Part shown: positions 25,657 to 33,583 of the stretch, piece after piece
Layout: each line of letters starts with the position of its first letter
How positions within the stretch are numbered: the stretch's first letter is position 1
NCBI GenBank assembly: GCA_003228685.1
Contig: QIFC01000095.1
Span: 120,948 to 184,947 of the forward strand
Direction of reading: 5' to 3'
Source of the DNA: Chloroflexota bacterium
Lineage (GTDB): Bacteria; Chloroflexota; Dehalococcoidia; DSTF01; RBG-16-68-14
Length of the DNA: 64,000 bases
The notes under the pieces: model-generated
Database searches by the model: none
Told to the model about the DNA's origin: nothing
The model's input: only the letters and a program-made list of their open reading frames with translations
Made by a program: the position numbers and the translations under genes

Positions 25657-25892
25657 AGCCAACCGCTTGGGTCCAGTGCAGCCACCTCAGACGTACACCG
25701 GACTACGCTTACACCGCCGTTCCAGAAGAGGCCAATTGCGGATGTGCTTCAGGCTACCTGGCAGATGACAAATGCCTTCGACCGAGACAACATGAGACAA
25801 AGGTCATTCAATTGAAGCGGTGCCGTGTCGGGCGGCTACGGATCGTTGACGCCCACACGCCACACGCAATCGATTGCGAGGATCAGCGAGCC

Positions 25893-26096
25893 ATGCTCTT
25901 CCTTAAGGCTTGCCCGCGTTGCGAGGGCGGCCTTGTCCAGGAGTCAGACTTCTATGGCGCATACGCCGTGTGCATTCAGTGCGGCTGCCGGCTGGCTGAT
26001 GACCAGCTCGAGCGCGTGCTGAGGTTCAGGCGTTCTGGCGCCGGGGGTCGTGTCGCAGGTGGACAGAGGGCCGGGCCTGAGCGCGCCGCCGCTTAG
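25893..26096 (+). CDS. Small zinc-ribbon protein
   Basis: A 67-aa protein beginning MLFLKACPRCEGGLVQESD with CPRC and later CIQCG, forming a four-Cys zinc-ribbon-like motif of the kind found in many short Chloroflexi proteins. The longer ORF from 25596 is rejected because its first 99 codons show no family features. No strong ribosome-binding site is visible. The function is unknown, possibly a structural or nucleic-acid-binding accessory protein. Confidence 0.6.
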   Translation: MLFLKACPRCEGGLVQESDFYGAYAVCIQCGCRLADDQLERVLRFRRSGAGGRVAGGQRAGPERAAA

Positions 26097-26172
26097 GAGG
26101 CACGCAGCCCGCATGTGGGGGCCTGCGCTTGGGCTCATGACAGACCGCAGCCGCCGAAAGGAGTCGACCGTG

Positions 26173-26577
26173 ATGACGGTGAAGAAGGACCTGAAGCCAC
26201 ACGGTTCGCCAAGGACCGAGGCTCCTCTCGCTCTGGGCTTGGTCGGGCATGACCTCCAACGTAGCATTGAGTCTGTCGCAGCCGGATTCGACATCCGGCT
26301 CTCCATGGGTGAACAAAGCCGGGAGTTTCGGGAGAGCCTCGAACGCGGGTCGCCCGACATCGTCCTGATCGACAGTGACGTTATGACCAACCCATGCGAG
26401 GTCTGCGAACTTGTCCGGTCGCGCAATCCGTTCGTGAAGATACTGATCGCTGCCTGCTTCTGGTCCGAACGCGAACAGGCCCTTCAGTGCTGCGCCGACG
26501 TTCTCGTCCACAAGCCAGTCAGGGAGGCTGAGTGGAACCATGCGTTCATTGCGCTGGGCGTTCCCGAGCGCACGTAA
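26173..26577 (+). CDS. Receiver-like (CheY-fold) protein without output domain
   Basis: A 134-aa protein in which SPDIVLIDSDVM resembles the phosphoacceptor-Asp strand of a response regulator. ILIAACFW sits where the conserved Thr/Ser is expected and is changed to Ala, and VLVHKPV supplies the conserved Lys-Pro. The N-terminal acidic pair cannot be placed with confidence. AAAGGAG lies 9 nt before ATG 26173. It has no DNA-binding or enzymatic output domain and no kinase neighbour, so a pseudo-receiver or stand-alone signalling role is possible. Confidence 0.6.
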   Translation: MTVKKDLKPHGSPRTEAPLALGLVGHDLQRSIESVAAGFDIRLSMGEQSREFRESLERGSPDIVLIDSDVMTNPCEVCELVRSRNPFVKILIAACFWSEREQALQCCADVLVHKPVREAEWNHAFIALGVPERT

Positions 26578-26698
26578 CAGGCGGTCGGGCCGGCCACGAG
26601 CTAGCGCGAGCCGATGCGCTTGGCCGCTCAGGCCCCGAACGGCCGCGGCGAGGCGCTCAGCTTCACGCAGGCAGAGAGCTACCTCTGGCGCCTCGCCC

Positions 26699-27490
26699 CT
26701 ACAGGTTGTGCTCGCCGGCCAGTTCGCGAGCGGTGATGATTTGGCCGGTGTATGGCATTGGGTCGCGGGCGAGGAAGGCGATGGCCTTCGCCGTCGTTTC
26801 CGGCCGCTCCATCCTCGATGTATCGGCGCCCTTCATGATGCGGGCCAGGCGCTCGGTCAGCGTAAAGCCGGGGTTGATGTTGATGATGGCGATGTTCTTC
26901 TCCCGCAGCTCTGCGGCGACGCCGGCGGCAAACCTATTGAGGGCGGCCTTCGTCATTCCGTAGACGTTGCTCGGGCCGCCGAATCTCGGGCGCGCTGACC
27001 CCGGCGAGCCAGGCGGGTCTGGCAGGCGGGCGAGCCCCGAGCTGATGTTGAAGATCACGCCATGGCCCTGCTCGGCCATTCTGACGCCCACGATCTTGGC
27101 GAGGACGTAGGGCGCTCTCAGGTTCGTGCGATAGAAGAAGTCCAGTTCGTCTGGGTCGCTCTCTAGGAACTTCGGCTGGCCGCCAAGCGCGCCAGCGTTG
27201 TTGACCAGGATGTCGATCCGTCCGAACTCAGTGATCGTCTTGTCGACGAGGGCTTCAAGCTCTATATCCACTGTGACGTCGACTTTCACCGGCAGGGCCT
27301 TGCCGCCGGACTCCTCGATCGCCGCGGCAGTCTCTCCGATCGACCCCGGCCTGTCTTCAGTCCCCTCTTCCGTCCTAGCGCCGACAACGACCGCCGCGCC
27401 ATCGCGGCCAAGCTGCAACGCGATCGCTTTGCCGATGCCACGCGAAGCGCCTGTGACGATAGCGACCTTGCCCTCAAGCTCCTCAGACAT
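26699..27490 (-). CDS. SDR family oxidoreductase
   Basis: A 263-aa short-chain dehydrogenase. VTGASRGIGKAIA is the cofactor turn. VVVGARTEEG after the second strand suggests NADP preference because of the Arg. NNAGALGG, NISSGLARL with the catalytic Ser, and VYGMTKAALNR as YxxxK follow. An insertion PPGSPGSARPRFGG lies between Ser and Tyr, unlike many SDRs. GGAGG precedes the ATG. The substrate is not known. Confidence 0.9.
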   Translation of the reverse strand: MSEELEGKVAIVTGASRGIGKAIALQLGRDGAAVVVGARTEEGTEDRPGSIGETAAAIEESGGKALPVKVDVTVDIELEALVDKTITEFGRIDILVNNAGALGGQPKFLESDPDELDFFYRTNLRAPYVLAKIVGVRMAEQGHGVIFNISSGLARLPDPPGSPGSARPRFGGPSNVYGMTKAALNRFAAGVAAELREKNIAIININPGFTLTERLARIMKGADTSRMERPETTAKAIAFLARDPMPYTGQIITARELAGEHNL

Positions 27491-27574
27491 TAGCGCCTCC
27501 TACGTGTTCATGGCTGACGTAGAAGACGATAGCATAGCCGCCAGCACACTCCGGTGTGCCCGGCAGCAACGGTC

Positions 27575-28775
27575 CTACGGCCGTTGCGCGTAGGTCAGCG
27601 GGATCAGGCCGCCGGCCGACAGCTTCTCGCGCGGGTCCTCGGATGCCGCCAGCATGTCCCGCAGGTCGTAGAGCACTTCGCCCAGCGTGGTCTCCTTGTA
27701 GAGCCAGTCGTTGAGGTCGGTAGACGTCGCGCTGCGGCCCGGCTGCGCCGTCGCCGCTTCCTGATAGAACGCCTTGATGTCGTCGGCCAGATAGCGCAGC
27801 AGGAACGGCATCTCTTCGTTCGCGCCTTCCGGCGGCGTGCCCGGCTCGCCCGACACGAAGCCCGCGAGGAACGACGCTATCGTATCGACGCCCTCGACGC
27901 CGCTCAGGCCGACCGCGGACCTCCCGCGCGACCGTGTCGCCTCCTCATACCACGGCTGCAACAGCTCGACTTCGCGCAAGAGGCGCGCTTCCTGGTCGCC
28001 CGCCTCGGCTCCCGGCAGCGCGACCGGGCAGGCCCACGGCTCGCCACCGCCCGCGGGCGCGTCGTGCGGATAGTCTTCCAGCACGGGGCCGCTTTCGCGC
28101 TCCAGCAAAGCCAGTGACGCGCGCAGCACGCCGGTCTGGAACTCGGGGTCGTTGGGCGCGCCCAGCGGCCGGCCCAGCTCGAACGGCACCCAGAGCGCGC
28201 GGGGCGGGCGGATCTTCTCCGTGTGTTCGCGGATCAGGCTGATGCTCGTCGTCGCCAGACCCGCCGATTCCATATAGTGAGTCAGCGCGCCGACGGCGCG
28301 CGTGCAGAATGGTCAGATGGGGATCAGGACGGCGGCTGTCACGCCGTCGTCCTTCAGCAGCCTGGCGACCTCCGCGCCGGATTCCGCGAACCCCTCGGGC
28401 GCGGACGCTCCCATGAACGCGTAATGCCACTGCGACACGCCGCCGATCTCGCCACTGGCGGCCAGCGCATGCAGATGCTCCGGCGGGAACGCGATGTTCA
28501 CGTCCTGCTGGAATCCGCTCCTGTCGAAGTTGACGCTGACGTGGGCTCATCGCCAGGTCCGCGTAGTCCACGTCGTCCGGGATCAGGCGGTAGTCGTTCG
28601 CGCCGCCCCGGAACTTGCGGTCGTCCCGCCGATGCAGCCCCGCCGTCGACACAATCGCCACGCGCGCGTCGCGGAGCGGTGGCGGCGTGACCCACGGCGT
28701 CGACTCGAACTCGGGCATCGGCATGCTGCCGAGGAACGCACCCGCGGGGCCTGGAATATCGCTTAGTCGTACCAT
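27575..28775 (-). CDS. GrdB/PrdB-like reductase with in-frame UGA (candidate selenoprotein)
   Basis: One gene split over three track ORFs. The N-terminus (28775 leftwards) reads VRLSDIPGPAGAFLGSMPMPEFESTPW and RVAIVSTAGLHRR, typical of the glycine/sarcosine/betaine/proline reductase selenoprotein-B family. After a 1-nt shift at the GGG at 28543-28545 the frame continues as VNFDRSGFQQDVNIAFPPEHL to VLIPI. There a UGA (28315-28313) is followed in frame by PFCTRAVGAL, giving UPFC, a UxxC redox motif. The rest runs to a stop at 27575 (about 399 aa if UGA is read as Sec). A TAGCAT box 10 nt before the ATG suggests a leaderless message. Confidence 0.7.
28285..28301 (-). promoter_or_regulatory. Bacterial SECIS-like hairpin downstream of the UGA
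   Basis: On the coding strand GCGCGCC GTC GGCGCGC is a perfect 7-bp stem with a 3-nt loop starting with G. It begins 11 nt after the UGA, so the loop lies about 18 nt downstream, inside the 16-37 nt window known for bacterial SECIS elements. GC-rich DNA can give such stems by chance. Confidence 0.45.
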
Positions 28776-28842
28776 TACGTGACCGATGCTACCAGCCGCG
28801 CCTCCTGAGTATTGTGACGAAGCTTACCAAGCAATTGAGTGC

Positions 28843-28898
28843 CATTCTGAGCCTGTCGCCCATCCTGCCTGCCCGCCGCAGGAGGGAGCCTGTCGAAG
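28843..28898. repeat. Composite dispersed repeat
   Basis: CATTCTGAGCCTGTCGCCCA, a GC-rich centre CTGCCTGCCCGCCGCAGGAG and CCTGTCGAAGGATG. It combines the TCGAAGGAT repeat end seen at 1.9, 41.8 and 47.7 kb with the GC-rich centre seen at 13.5 kb. It lies between divergent genes. Confidence 0.6.
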
Positions 28899-28970
28899 GA
28901 TGCTCCGGTGCCACTCGTCCCTTTGAAAGAGAGCGCGCTGCCATAGTAAGAGTCGATAGAATGCTCCACT

Positions 28971-29402
28971 ATGAGTAATGACCGGACCAGCATCCATCTG
29001 TTTACGGACGTCTCCGGCGGACCCGAGCTGGCGGACCGCCATCGCGAGGTCGCGGCCGACGTCTTGGAGCGCATCGGTGGCGTCGAGGCCCGCGAGACCG
29101 GCACGGGCGTCGCGGCGATCTTCACCGACGCGAACCGCGCCCTGATCTGCGCCGTGCAGATCCAACGCTCGTTCGAAGATTGGGGCTCGTCCAGCAGCGC
29201 GCCCGTGCGCGCCGGCATCAGCCGCCATGACGAGGACGCGGCCACCGTTACGGCGCAAGCCGGCGCTGGCGAGATCCTCGTGACGGACAGCGTGCGAGCG
29301 CTCACAGAACCTCGCGGCCACCTCTTCACGGCCAGAGGCGAGCTTCAGCTCGCCAGCGCCGTCGTCCCGCTCTTCGCCGTCCGCTGGTGGGAACACGACT
29401 GA
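28971..29402 (+). CDS. Degenerate adenylate/guanylate cyclase-like domain protein
   Basis: A 143-aa single-domain protein resembling the class III cyclase homology domain. LFTDVSGGPELADRH matches the FTDxxGST region with the first metal Asp, ETGTGVAAIF corresponds to the usual GDGxxAxF with the second Asp replaced by Thr, and AQAGAGEILVTDSVRAL is the late helix-strand segment. It ends in AVRWWEHD, as do fragments at 32998 and 34853. The lost Asp argues against catalysis. It has a TAGAAT box 8 nt before the ATG and no Shine-Dalgarno. It may be a relic or a binding module. Confidence 0.6.
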   Translation: MSNDRTSIHLFTDVSGGPELADRHREVAADVLERIGGVEARETGTGVAAIFTDANRALICAVQIQRSFEDWGSSSSAPVRAGISRHDEDAATVTAQAGAGEILVTDSVRALTEPRGHLFTARGELQLASAVVPLFAVRWWEHD

Positions 29403-29449
29403 TGCAGCCACGCATCTAGCGTGCGCAGACGAAGGACGGCGTGGACATC
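29402..29449 (+). pseudogene. N-terminal remnant of a cyclase-type gene with a nonsense codon
   Basis: ATG overlaps the stop of the preceding cyclase-like gene (TGATG). The codons give MQPRI, then TAG, then RAQTKDGVDI, which is the MxPRIQYAxTKDGV leader with its Gln codon changed to amber. Nothing of the expected hydrolase domain follows. Confidence 0.55.
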
Positions 29450-29488
29450 CCTTCCTTACGCTAGGGCATTGTCAGTTTGATCGTCGAG

Positions 29489-29531
29489 TTGACAAGTCAC
29501 ATCCGATCCAGTAGAAAGATGAAAGCATCTT
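29489..29531 (+). promoter_or_regulatory. Promoter with overlapping palindromic operator for the TetR gene
   Basis: TTGACA, 17 nt, TAGAAA: a good sigma70-type promoter. Overlapping the end of the -10 is AAGATGAAAGCATCTT, an inverted repeat with 6-bp arms, followed 20 nt later by a further CATCTT half. This is where a TetR-type autorepressor would bind. Confidence 0.6.
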
Positions 29532-29573
29532 CATTATACGCACTGAGCGTTCATCTTATCGGAGGCGTGACGG

Positions 29574-30263
29574 ATGCCGAAAGTTCCTAGCAGCTATCTG
29601 GAAGCGAGGCGCAGCGAAGTCATGGACGCCGCAATTCGCTGTACGGTTCGCAACGGCCTTCACCAGACAACGATGCAGGATATCTGCGAGGAAGCTGGTC
29701 TGAGTTCCGGCGCTCCGTATCGCTACTTCGACAACAAGGACGAGATCTTGCGGGCGATCATCGAACGTGGAACTCAGCGAGTGCAGGACGTACTCGGCGG
29801 CATGATCGAGGCGGCTCCGGACGCCGTAAGCGCGCTTGATGTGCTAACTGAATTCGAAGCCGCTGCGTTCCACGAGTCCGATTTCGAGGATCTGGTGCGG
29901 CTGGACATCGAGAGCTGGCCCGAGATTCTTCGGCACCGCGATCTCGGCGATGCGCTGAGGGAGAGGTTGGCCTTCCAGCGTGCGGTCTTGGCCGACATGC
30001 TACAGAACGTACCCATCGCATCAGCGGATCACGAGCCCTACGACCCAGATGCGCTCGCCAATCTGCTCATCGCCTTTATCCTCGGTCTTCGATTTCTCAG
30101 CGTGCTGGATTCCGAAGGCGTCGATTCAGACGCGGTGTTCTCAATCTTCAAGCGCGTCCTAGCCGACCAGGCAGGCCTCACCTCTGGGAAGAACGAAGGA
30201 TCGTTGCCTGGCGAAGCAGAAGTGCCTGAGAGCCAGGAGACCGAGGAGGGACCGCCGCCATGA
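29574..30263 (+). CDS. TetR/AcrR family transcriptional regulator
   Basis: A 229-aa regulator. The N-terminal HTH reads EVMDAAIRCTVRNGLHQTTMQDICEEAGLSSGAPYRYFDNKDEIL, a complete TetR DNA-binding domain. The C-terminal ligand domain covers about residues 70-200 and ends in an acidic, Pro/Glu-rich tail (PESQETEEG). GGAGG precedes the ATG. A palindrome over its own promoter suggests autoregulation. The alpha/beta-hydrolase 115 nt downstream on the same strand is a likely target or operon partner. Confidence 0.92.
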   Translation: MPKVPSSYLEARRSEVMDAAIRCTVRNGLHQTTMQDICEEAGLSSGAPYRYFDNKDEILRAIIERGTQRVQDVLGGMIEAAPDAVSALDVLTEFEAAAFHESDFEDLVRLDIESWPEILRHRDLGDALRERLAFQRAVLADMLQNVPIASADHEPYDPDALANLLIAFILGLRFLSVLDSEGVDSDAVFSIFKRVLADQAGLTSGKNEGSLPGEAEVPESQETEEGPPP

Positions 30264-30378
30264 ACCAGGCATGTGAAGTTGGTCGACCCCGGCAAAGCAT
30301 CCGGATGGCGATGCAAAGGGCGCTGCGGCTAGTTGTTCCGATTCTGGCGGAAACAGACGGGTACCTGTGGGCGCGCTG

Positions 30379-31251
30379 ATGGCTCTTGGCAAACCCGACA
30401 ACATACTTCGCCTGAAGGACGGCCGCCTTCTCGGTTACGCGGAATACGGCGATCCCGAAGGCAAGCCTGGGTTCTTCTTTCACGGCACACCAGGCTCGCG
30501 CATGGAGGGCCAGCTCGGCCATGCCGCGGCCGCGAGCCTGGGCATGCGAATGATCGCCATCGACAGGCCGGGCTACGGACTTTCAGACTTCAAGGCGGGC
30601 CGCACTCTCCTCGACTGGCCGGACGACGTTGTCGAGCTAGCCGGCGCTCTCAACATCCAGCGATTCGCCGTCGCCGGGCTTTCTGGGGGCGGGCCATACG
30701 CGGCTGTGTGCGCTTTCAAGATTCCCGAGCGTCTAGCCGCCGCTGCCATCATCAGCGGCTCCGGCCCCCTCGATGCGCCGGATGCCATGGAAGGGATGAC
30801 CAGAGTATTCCGCATCATCAACGGTATGGCCCGCCGCTTCCCCTGGTTGATGAACGTGCCCTACTGGCTAATGTCTCGGGGCTCCCCTGACCACATTGTC
30901 TCTCGGATAACATCCTTCCTTCGCGAGCCGGATAGCTCCGTCGTCGCTCGCCCTGAGGTACGGGCGGTGCTCAGGGACGACGAGCGCGAGGCATTCCGCT
31001 CCGGCAGTCGGGGAGCCGCATGGGATTCCGTTGTACTCGCCCGTCCCTGGGGCTTCCGGCTGGAGGACATCACCATGCAGGTCCATCTCTGGCAGGGCGA
31101 TAAGGACCTGAATGTCCCTCCGGCCATGGGGCGCTACCAGGCGCAGGCCATCCCGAACTGCCGTGCCACCTTCTATCCCGACGATGGCCACTTCTCGCTG
31201 ATAGTAGACCGCATGGAGGAGATCTTGGGCACACTGGCCGCCCTGGAGTGA
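30379..31251 (+). CDS. Alpha/beta hydrolase
   Basis: A 290-aa alpha/beta-hydrolase-fold protein with FFFHGTPGSRM (oxyanion HG), MRMIAIDRPGYGLSD, the nucleophile elbow GLSGGGPYA with the catalytic Ser, LWQGDKDLNVP for the Asp strand and DDGHFSLI for the catalytic His. It follows the TetR gene on the same strand. ATG 30379 is chosen because the domain begins directly after it; the GTG at 30367 is an alternative, and neither has a strong Shine-Dalgarno. The substrate is unknown. Confidence 0.88.
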   Translation: MALGKPDNILRLKDGRLLGYAEYGDPEGKPGFFFHGTPGSRMEGQLGHAAAASLGMRMIAIDRPGYGLSDFKAGRTLLDWPDDVVELAGALNIQRFAVAGLSGGGPYAAVCAFKIPERLAAAAIISGSGPLDAPDAMEGMTRVFRIINGMARRFPWLMNVPYWLMSRGSPDHIVSRITSFLREPDSSVVARPEVRAVLRDDEREAFRSGSRGAAWDSVVLARPWGFRLEDITMQVHLWQGDKDLNVPPAMGRYQAQAIPNCRATFYPDDGHFSLIVDRMEEILGTLAALE

Positions 31252-31298
31252 CATCCATAGGAGACGCACAATCTGACCCTTTTGAAGGGAGCACGACA

Positions 31299-31460
31299 AT
31301 GTGCGGCATCATCGGCGACGTGATGCAGCCAGAGCGGTGGCTCACCATGGATTACACGAAGCTTTCGCCAGAGAGCGGACAACAGTGCCGCACGACTGTT
31401 CGAGGAGCGGGAGCAAGGCGGATGGAGCCGCGCAGTACGCCAAGACGAAGGACGGCGTGA
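31299..31460 (+). pseudogene. Short ORF (MCGIIG start) containing a cyclase-type start remnant
   Basis: AAGGGAG precedes an ATG that encodes MCGIIGDV, which resembles the N-terminal Cys of glutamine amidotransferases, but only 53 codons follow. At 31422-31459 the sequence ATGGAGCCGCGC then AGTACGCCAAGACGAAGG is the MEPRIQYAKTKDGV leader with about 4 nt missing, which shifts the frame. The stretch is best read as decayed gene starts upstream of the serine hydrolase. Confidence 0.4.
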
Positions 31461-31490
31461 GATATACCGGGCCAGTAGGAGGACAGGACG

Positions 31491-32891
31491 ATGGGAGTGC
31501 TGAGCGAACGGAGAACCGAAATTCAGGCCCGCCTGGACGAGGTCGCGGCCAAGCACGGAATTCCGGGCATGGCCCTGGGCGTTCTCAGCGGGGAGGAGAC
31601 GCTGGAACTGGCAACCGGCGTGGCCAACATCGACACAGGCGTCGAAGCCACTCCTGACGCCGTCTTTCAGATCGGTTCAGTCACCAAGATGTATACGGCC
31701 ACCCTGGTGATGCAGCTAGTCGCGCGGGGACTCGTCGACCTGCGTACTCCGATTACGACGTACTTGCCCGAGCTGCGAATGGAGGAGACGGCGGACATTA
31801 GCGACATCACAGTCCTGCATCTTCTCACCCATACGAGCGGCATCGAAGGAGACTGCTCCTTCGACACCGGCCGCGGGGACGACGCCATCGAGAAGCTCGT
31901 GGCCAAGCTCGACCGGGTGGGCCTGATTCACGCGCCAGGTGAGATGTGGTCGTATTCCAACTCGGGCTTCGTGCTGGCGGGGCGCATCATCGAAAAAATC
32001 ACGGGGCTTCCCTGGCACGAGGCGCTCGCTACTATGCTGCTGAGGCCGCTGGGAGTCGAGACGCCCGTAACGCTCTTCGATGAGGCGATACTGTACCGCG
32101 CCGCCGTCGGACATGTGCGGAATGCCGAAACCGGGAGCATGGAGACGGCTCCATTCGGCCGCATGCCGTTCTCGAACTCCCCTGCCGGCTCGCAGTCCTT
32201 CGCCCGGGTCGGCGATGTTCTCCGCTTCGCGCGACTTCATCTCGACGGCGGCCTGGCCGCGGACGGCGAGCGGCTGCTTCCGGAGGAATTGATCCGGTCC
32301 ATGCAGGACCATCACGCCGACCAACCGCTCTCGCTCACGCGGGGTCAGGGCATAGGCTGGTTCCGGTTGAGCATCCAGCCCGAAGTCCTGCTGGCCCATG
32401 TGGGCGAAACGAGGGGGTTCTATAGCTTGCTGATCGTCGCGCCCGAGCGAAGATTCGCACTCGTCTGTTTGACGAACGCGGAGCAGGGCCTTGAGGCCGA
32501 TTACGAGCTGGCGTTCTGGGTAGGCAGCGGGCTCTTCGGCATCAACGCCGAGGTCCCAGGACAGCGCGTGGCGGGCACGAGTCCGGCCCCTGACGATCTC
32601 TCACCGTTCGCCGGAACCTACCGGCGTCTGGGCGCGGTGGTCAAGGTGGCCGTCGACGGCCCGGAGCTGGTTGTCCAGACGGACTACGAGGGGCCCCTCA
32701 AGCACACAGCGAGCACGACAGCCCGCGTGCGGCCGGTCTCGGCAACGGTATTCGTTGATTCAGCGGGCGGCGGGTTCCCGTCAGAGTTCCTTGACATCGG
32801 CGAGGAGAGACGTCCCCGGTACTTCCAATCCGGGCTACGGGCGCACCGGCGGGTTGAGCCGGACACGGGCGAGGCAGATACCCGCTCGTGA
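31491..32891 (+). CDS. Class C beta-lactamase-like serine hydrolase
   Basis: A 466-aa protein of the serine hydrolase/beta-lactamase-C family. FQIGSVTKMYTATLVMQL contains the SVTK nucleophile motif (SxxK), and MWSYSNSGFVLAGRII the YSN motif. HVGETRGF is the likely C-terminal HxG-type motif. A C-terminal extension of about 110 residues after residue 350 forms a separate beta-rich domain (FAGTYRRLG), as in many esterase-like members. No signal peptide is evident. GTAGGAGG precedes the ATG. It lies between a cyclase start remnant and a cyclase end remnant. Confidence 0.9.
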   Translation: MGVLSERRTEIQARLDEVAAKHGIPGMALGVLSGEETLELATGVANIDTGVEATPDAVFQIGSVTKMYTATLVMQLVARGLVDLRTPITTYLPELRMEETADISDITVLHLLTHTSGIEGDCSFDTGRGDDAIEKLVAKLDRVGLIHAPGEMWSYSNSGFVLAGRIIEKITGLPWHEALATMLLRPLGVETPVTLFDEAILYRAAVGHVRNAETGSMETAPFGRMPFSNSPAGSQSFARVGDVLRFARLHLDGGLAADGERLLPEELIRSMQDHHADQPLSLTRGQGIGWFRLSIQPEVLLAHVGETRGFYSLLIVAPERRFALVCLTNAEQGLEADYELAFWVGSGLFGINAEVPGQRVAGTSPAPDDLSPFAGTYRRLGAVVKVAVDGPELVVQTDYEGPLKHTASTTARVRPVSATVFVDSAGGGFPSEFLDIGEERRPRYFQSGLRAHRRVEPDTGEADTRS

Positions 32892-32950
32892 TCGCCGGTG
32901 GGGAGGGCTTTCTCTTCTCCCCCACCGGTGAGGCCGTACCGAATGGGTTA

Positions 32951-32998
32951 GAGAGACCTGTGAAGCTCCGATATCTCCGCTGGTGGGAGCACGACTGA
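32951..32998 (+). pseudogene. C-terminal remnant of a cyclase gene
   Basis: The frame reads ERPVKLRYLRWWEHD then TGA, matching the end of cyclase proteins (EDPVKLWELRW at 19.5 kb; AVRWWEHD at 29.4 kb). Only about 15 codons remain. The stop overlaps the ATG of the next gene (TGATG). Confidence 0.6.
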
Positions 32999-33561
32999 TG
33001 CGAGACTCACCCATGGGGCGGCCCCACAATTTCGGCCCCGCGGACGATGACCCGAGCGAACGCGTCTTCGGCGCTTGCCGCCCGGGCTTCCCGGCGAAGC
33101 AGGTCTCGGCGGAGGAGGTCGATGCCTGGACGGGCTTTATGGCTGCCGCGGCCGTGCGCCGCGTCGTCTGTCTGCTCGCCAGCAGTGCTGAGTTCAAGCC
33201 GTACCGCCGGCTACCCGGCGGACTGCTCGGCGAGTACGAGCGCACCTTTGGCTCAGGCAACGTCCTCCACGCCCCCATCCGGGACTACCGCCTCTCCAGC
33301 GCGGAGAACCTCGAGCGCGTGCTCGCGTTCCTGCGAGAAGGCGTGGAGCGAGGCGAAAAAGCCGTCGTTCACTGCGCCGGTGGCAGTGGCAGGAGCGGCC
33401 ATGTGCTGGCCGCGTGGCTGGCGCATAGCAAGGGCCTCGAGCCACATCAGGCGCTCGCCAGCATCAGACGCACGGGACGCAATCCCTACGAAGCGGTCGA
33501 ACGGGGCAGAACGGACGAGGCTGCGCTGGTGGCGCTGCTGGATAGCCAGGTCATGAGGTAG
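32998..33561 (+). CDS. Dual-specificity/tyrosine phosphatase-like protein
   Basis: A 187-aa protein with VVHCAGGSGRSGHVLAAWLA, the HCxxGxxRS(G) active-site loop of cysteine phosphatases. An Asp in APIRDYRLSS lies about 30 residues before it and may be the general acid. The N-terminal part (PHNFGPADDDPSERVFGACRPGF) resembles prokaryotic DSP-like proteins. The ATG at 32998 overlaps the stop of the cyclase remnant; 33013 is an alternative start. The substrate (phosphoprotein or small molecule) is unknown. Confidence 0.85.
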   Translation: MRDSPMGRPHNFGPADDDPSERVFGACRPGFPAKQVSAEEVDAWTGFMAAAAVRRVVCLLASSAEFKPYRRLPGGLLGEYERTFGSGNVLHAPIRDYRLSSAENLERVLAFLREGVERGEKAVVHCAGGSGRSGHVLAAWLAHSKGLEPHQALASIRRTGRNPYEAVERGRTDEAALVALLDSQVMR

Positions 33562-33583
33562 GATTGTCGCACTGGAGGTGCGT

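Noticed and set aside
25596-25892. Upstream extension of the small zinc-ribbon ORF
   Set aside because: The first 99 codons show no family similarity or ribosome-binding site; the recognisable protein starts at 25893.
28313-28501. Separate 62-aa protein ending at VLIPI
   Set aside because: Its sequence continues in frame through the UGA into the 27575-28273 ORF and upstream via a 1-nt shift; it is a fragment of one gene.
31299-31340. MCGIIG start reminiscent of a glutamine amidotransferase
   Set aside because: Only about 50 codons follow and no other amidotransferase motif is present; kept only as a weak pseudogene note.
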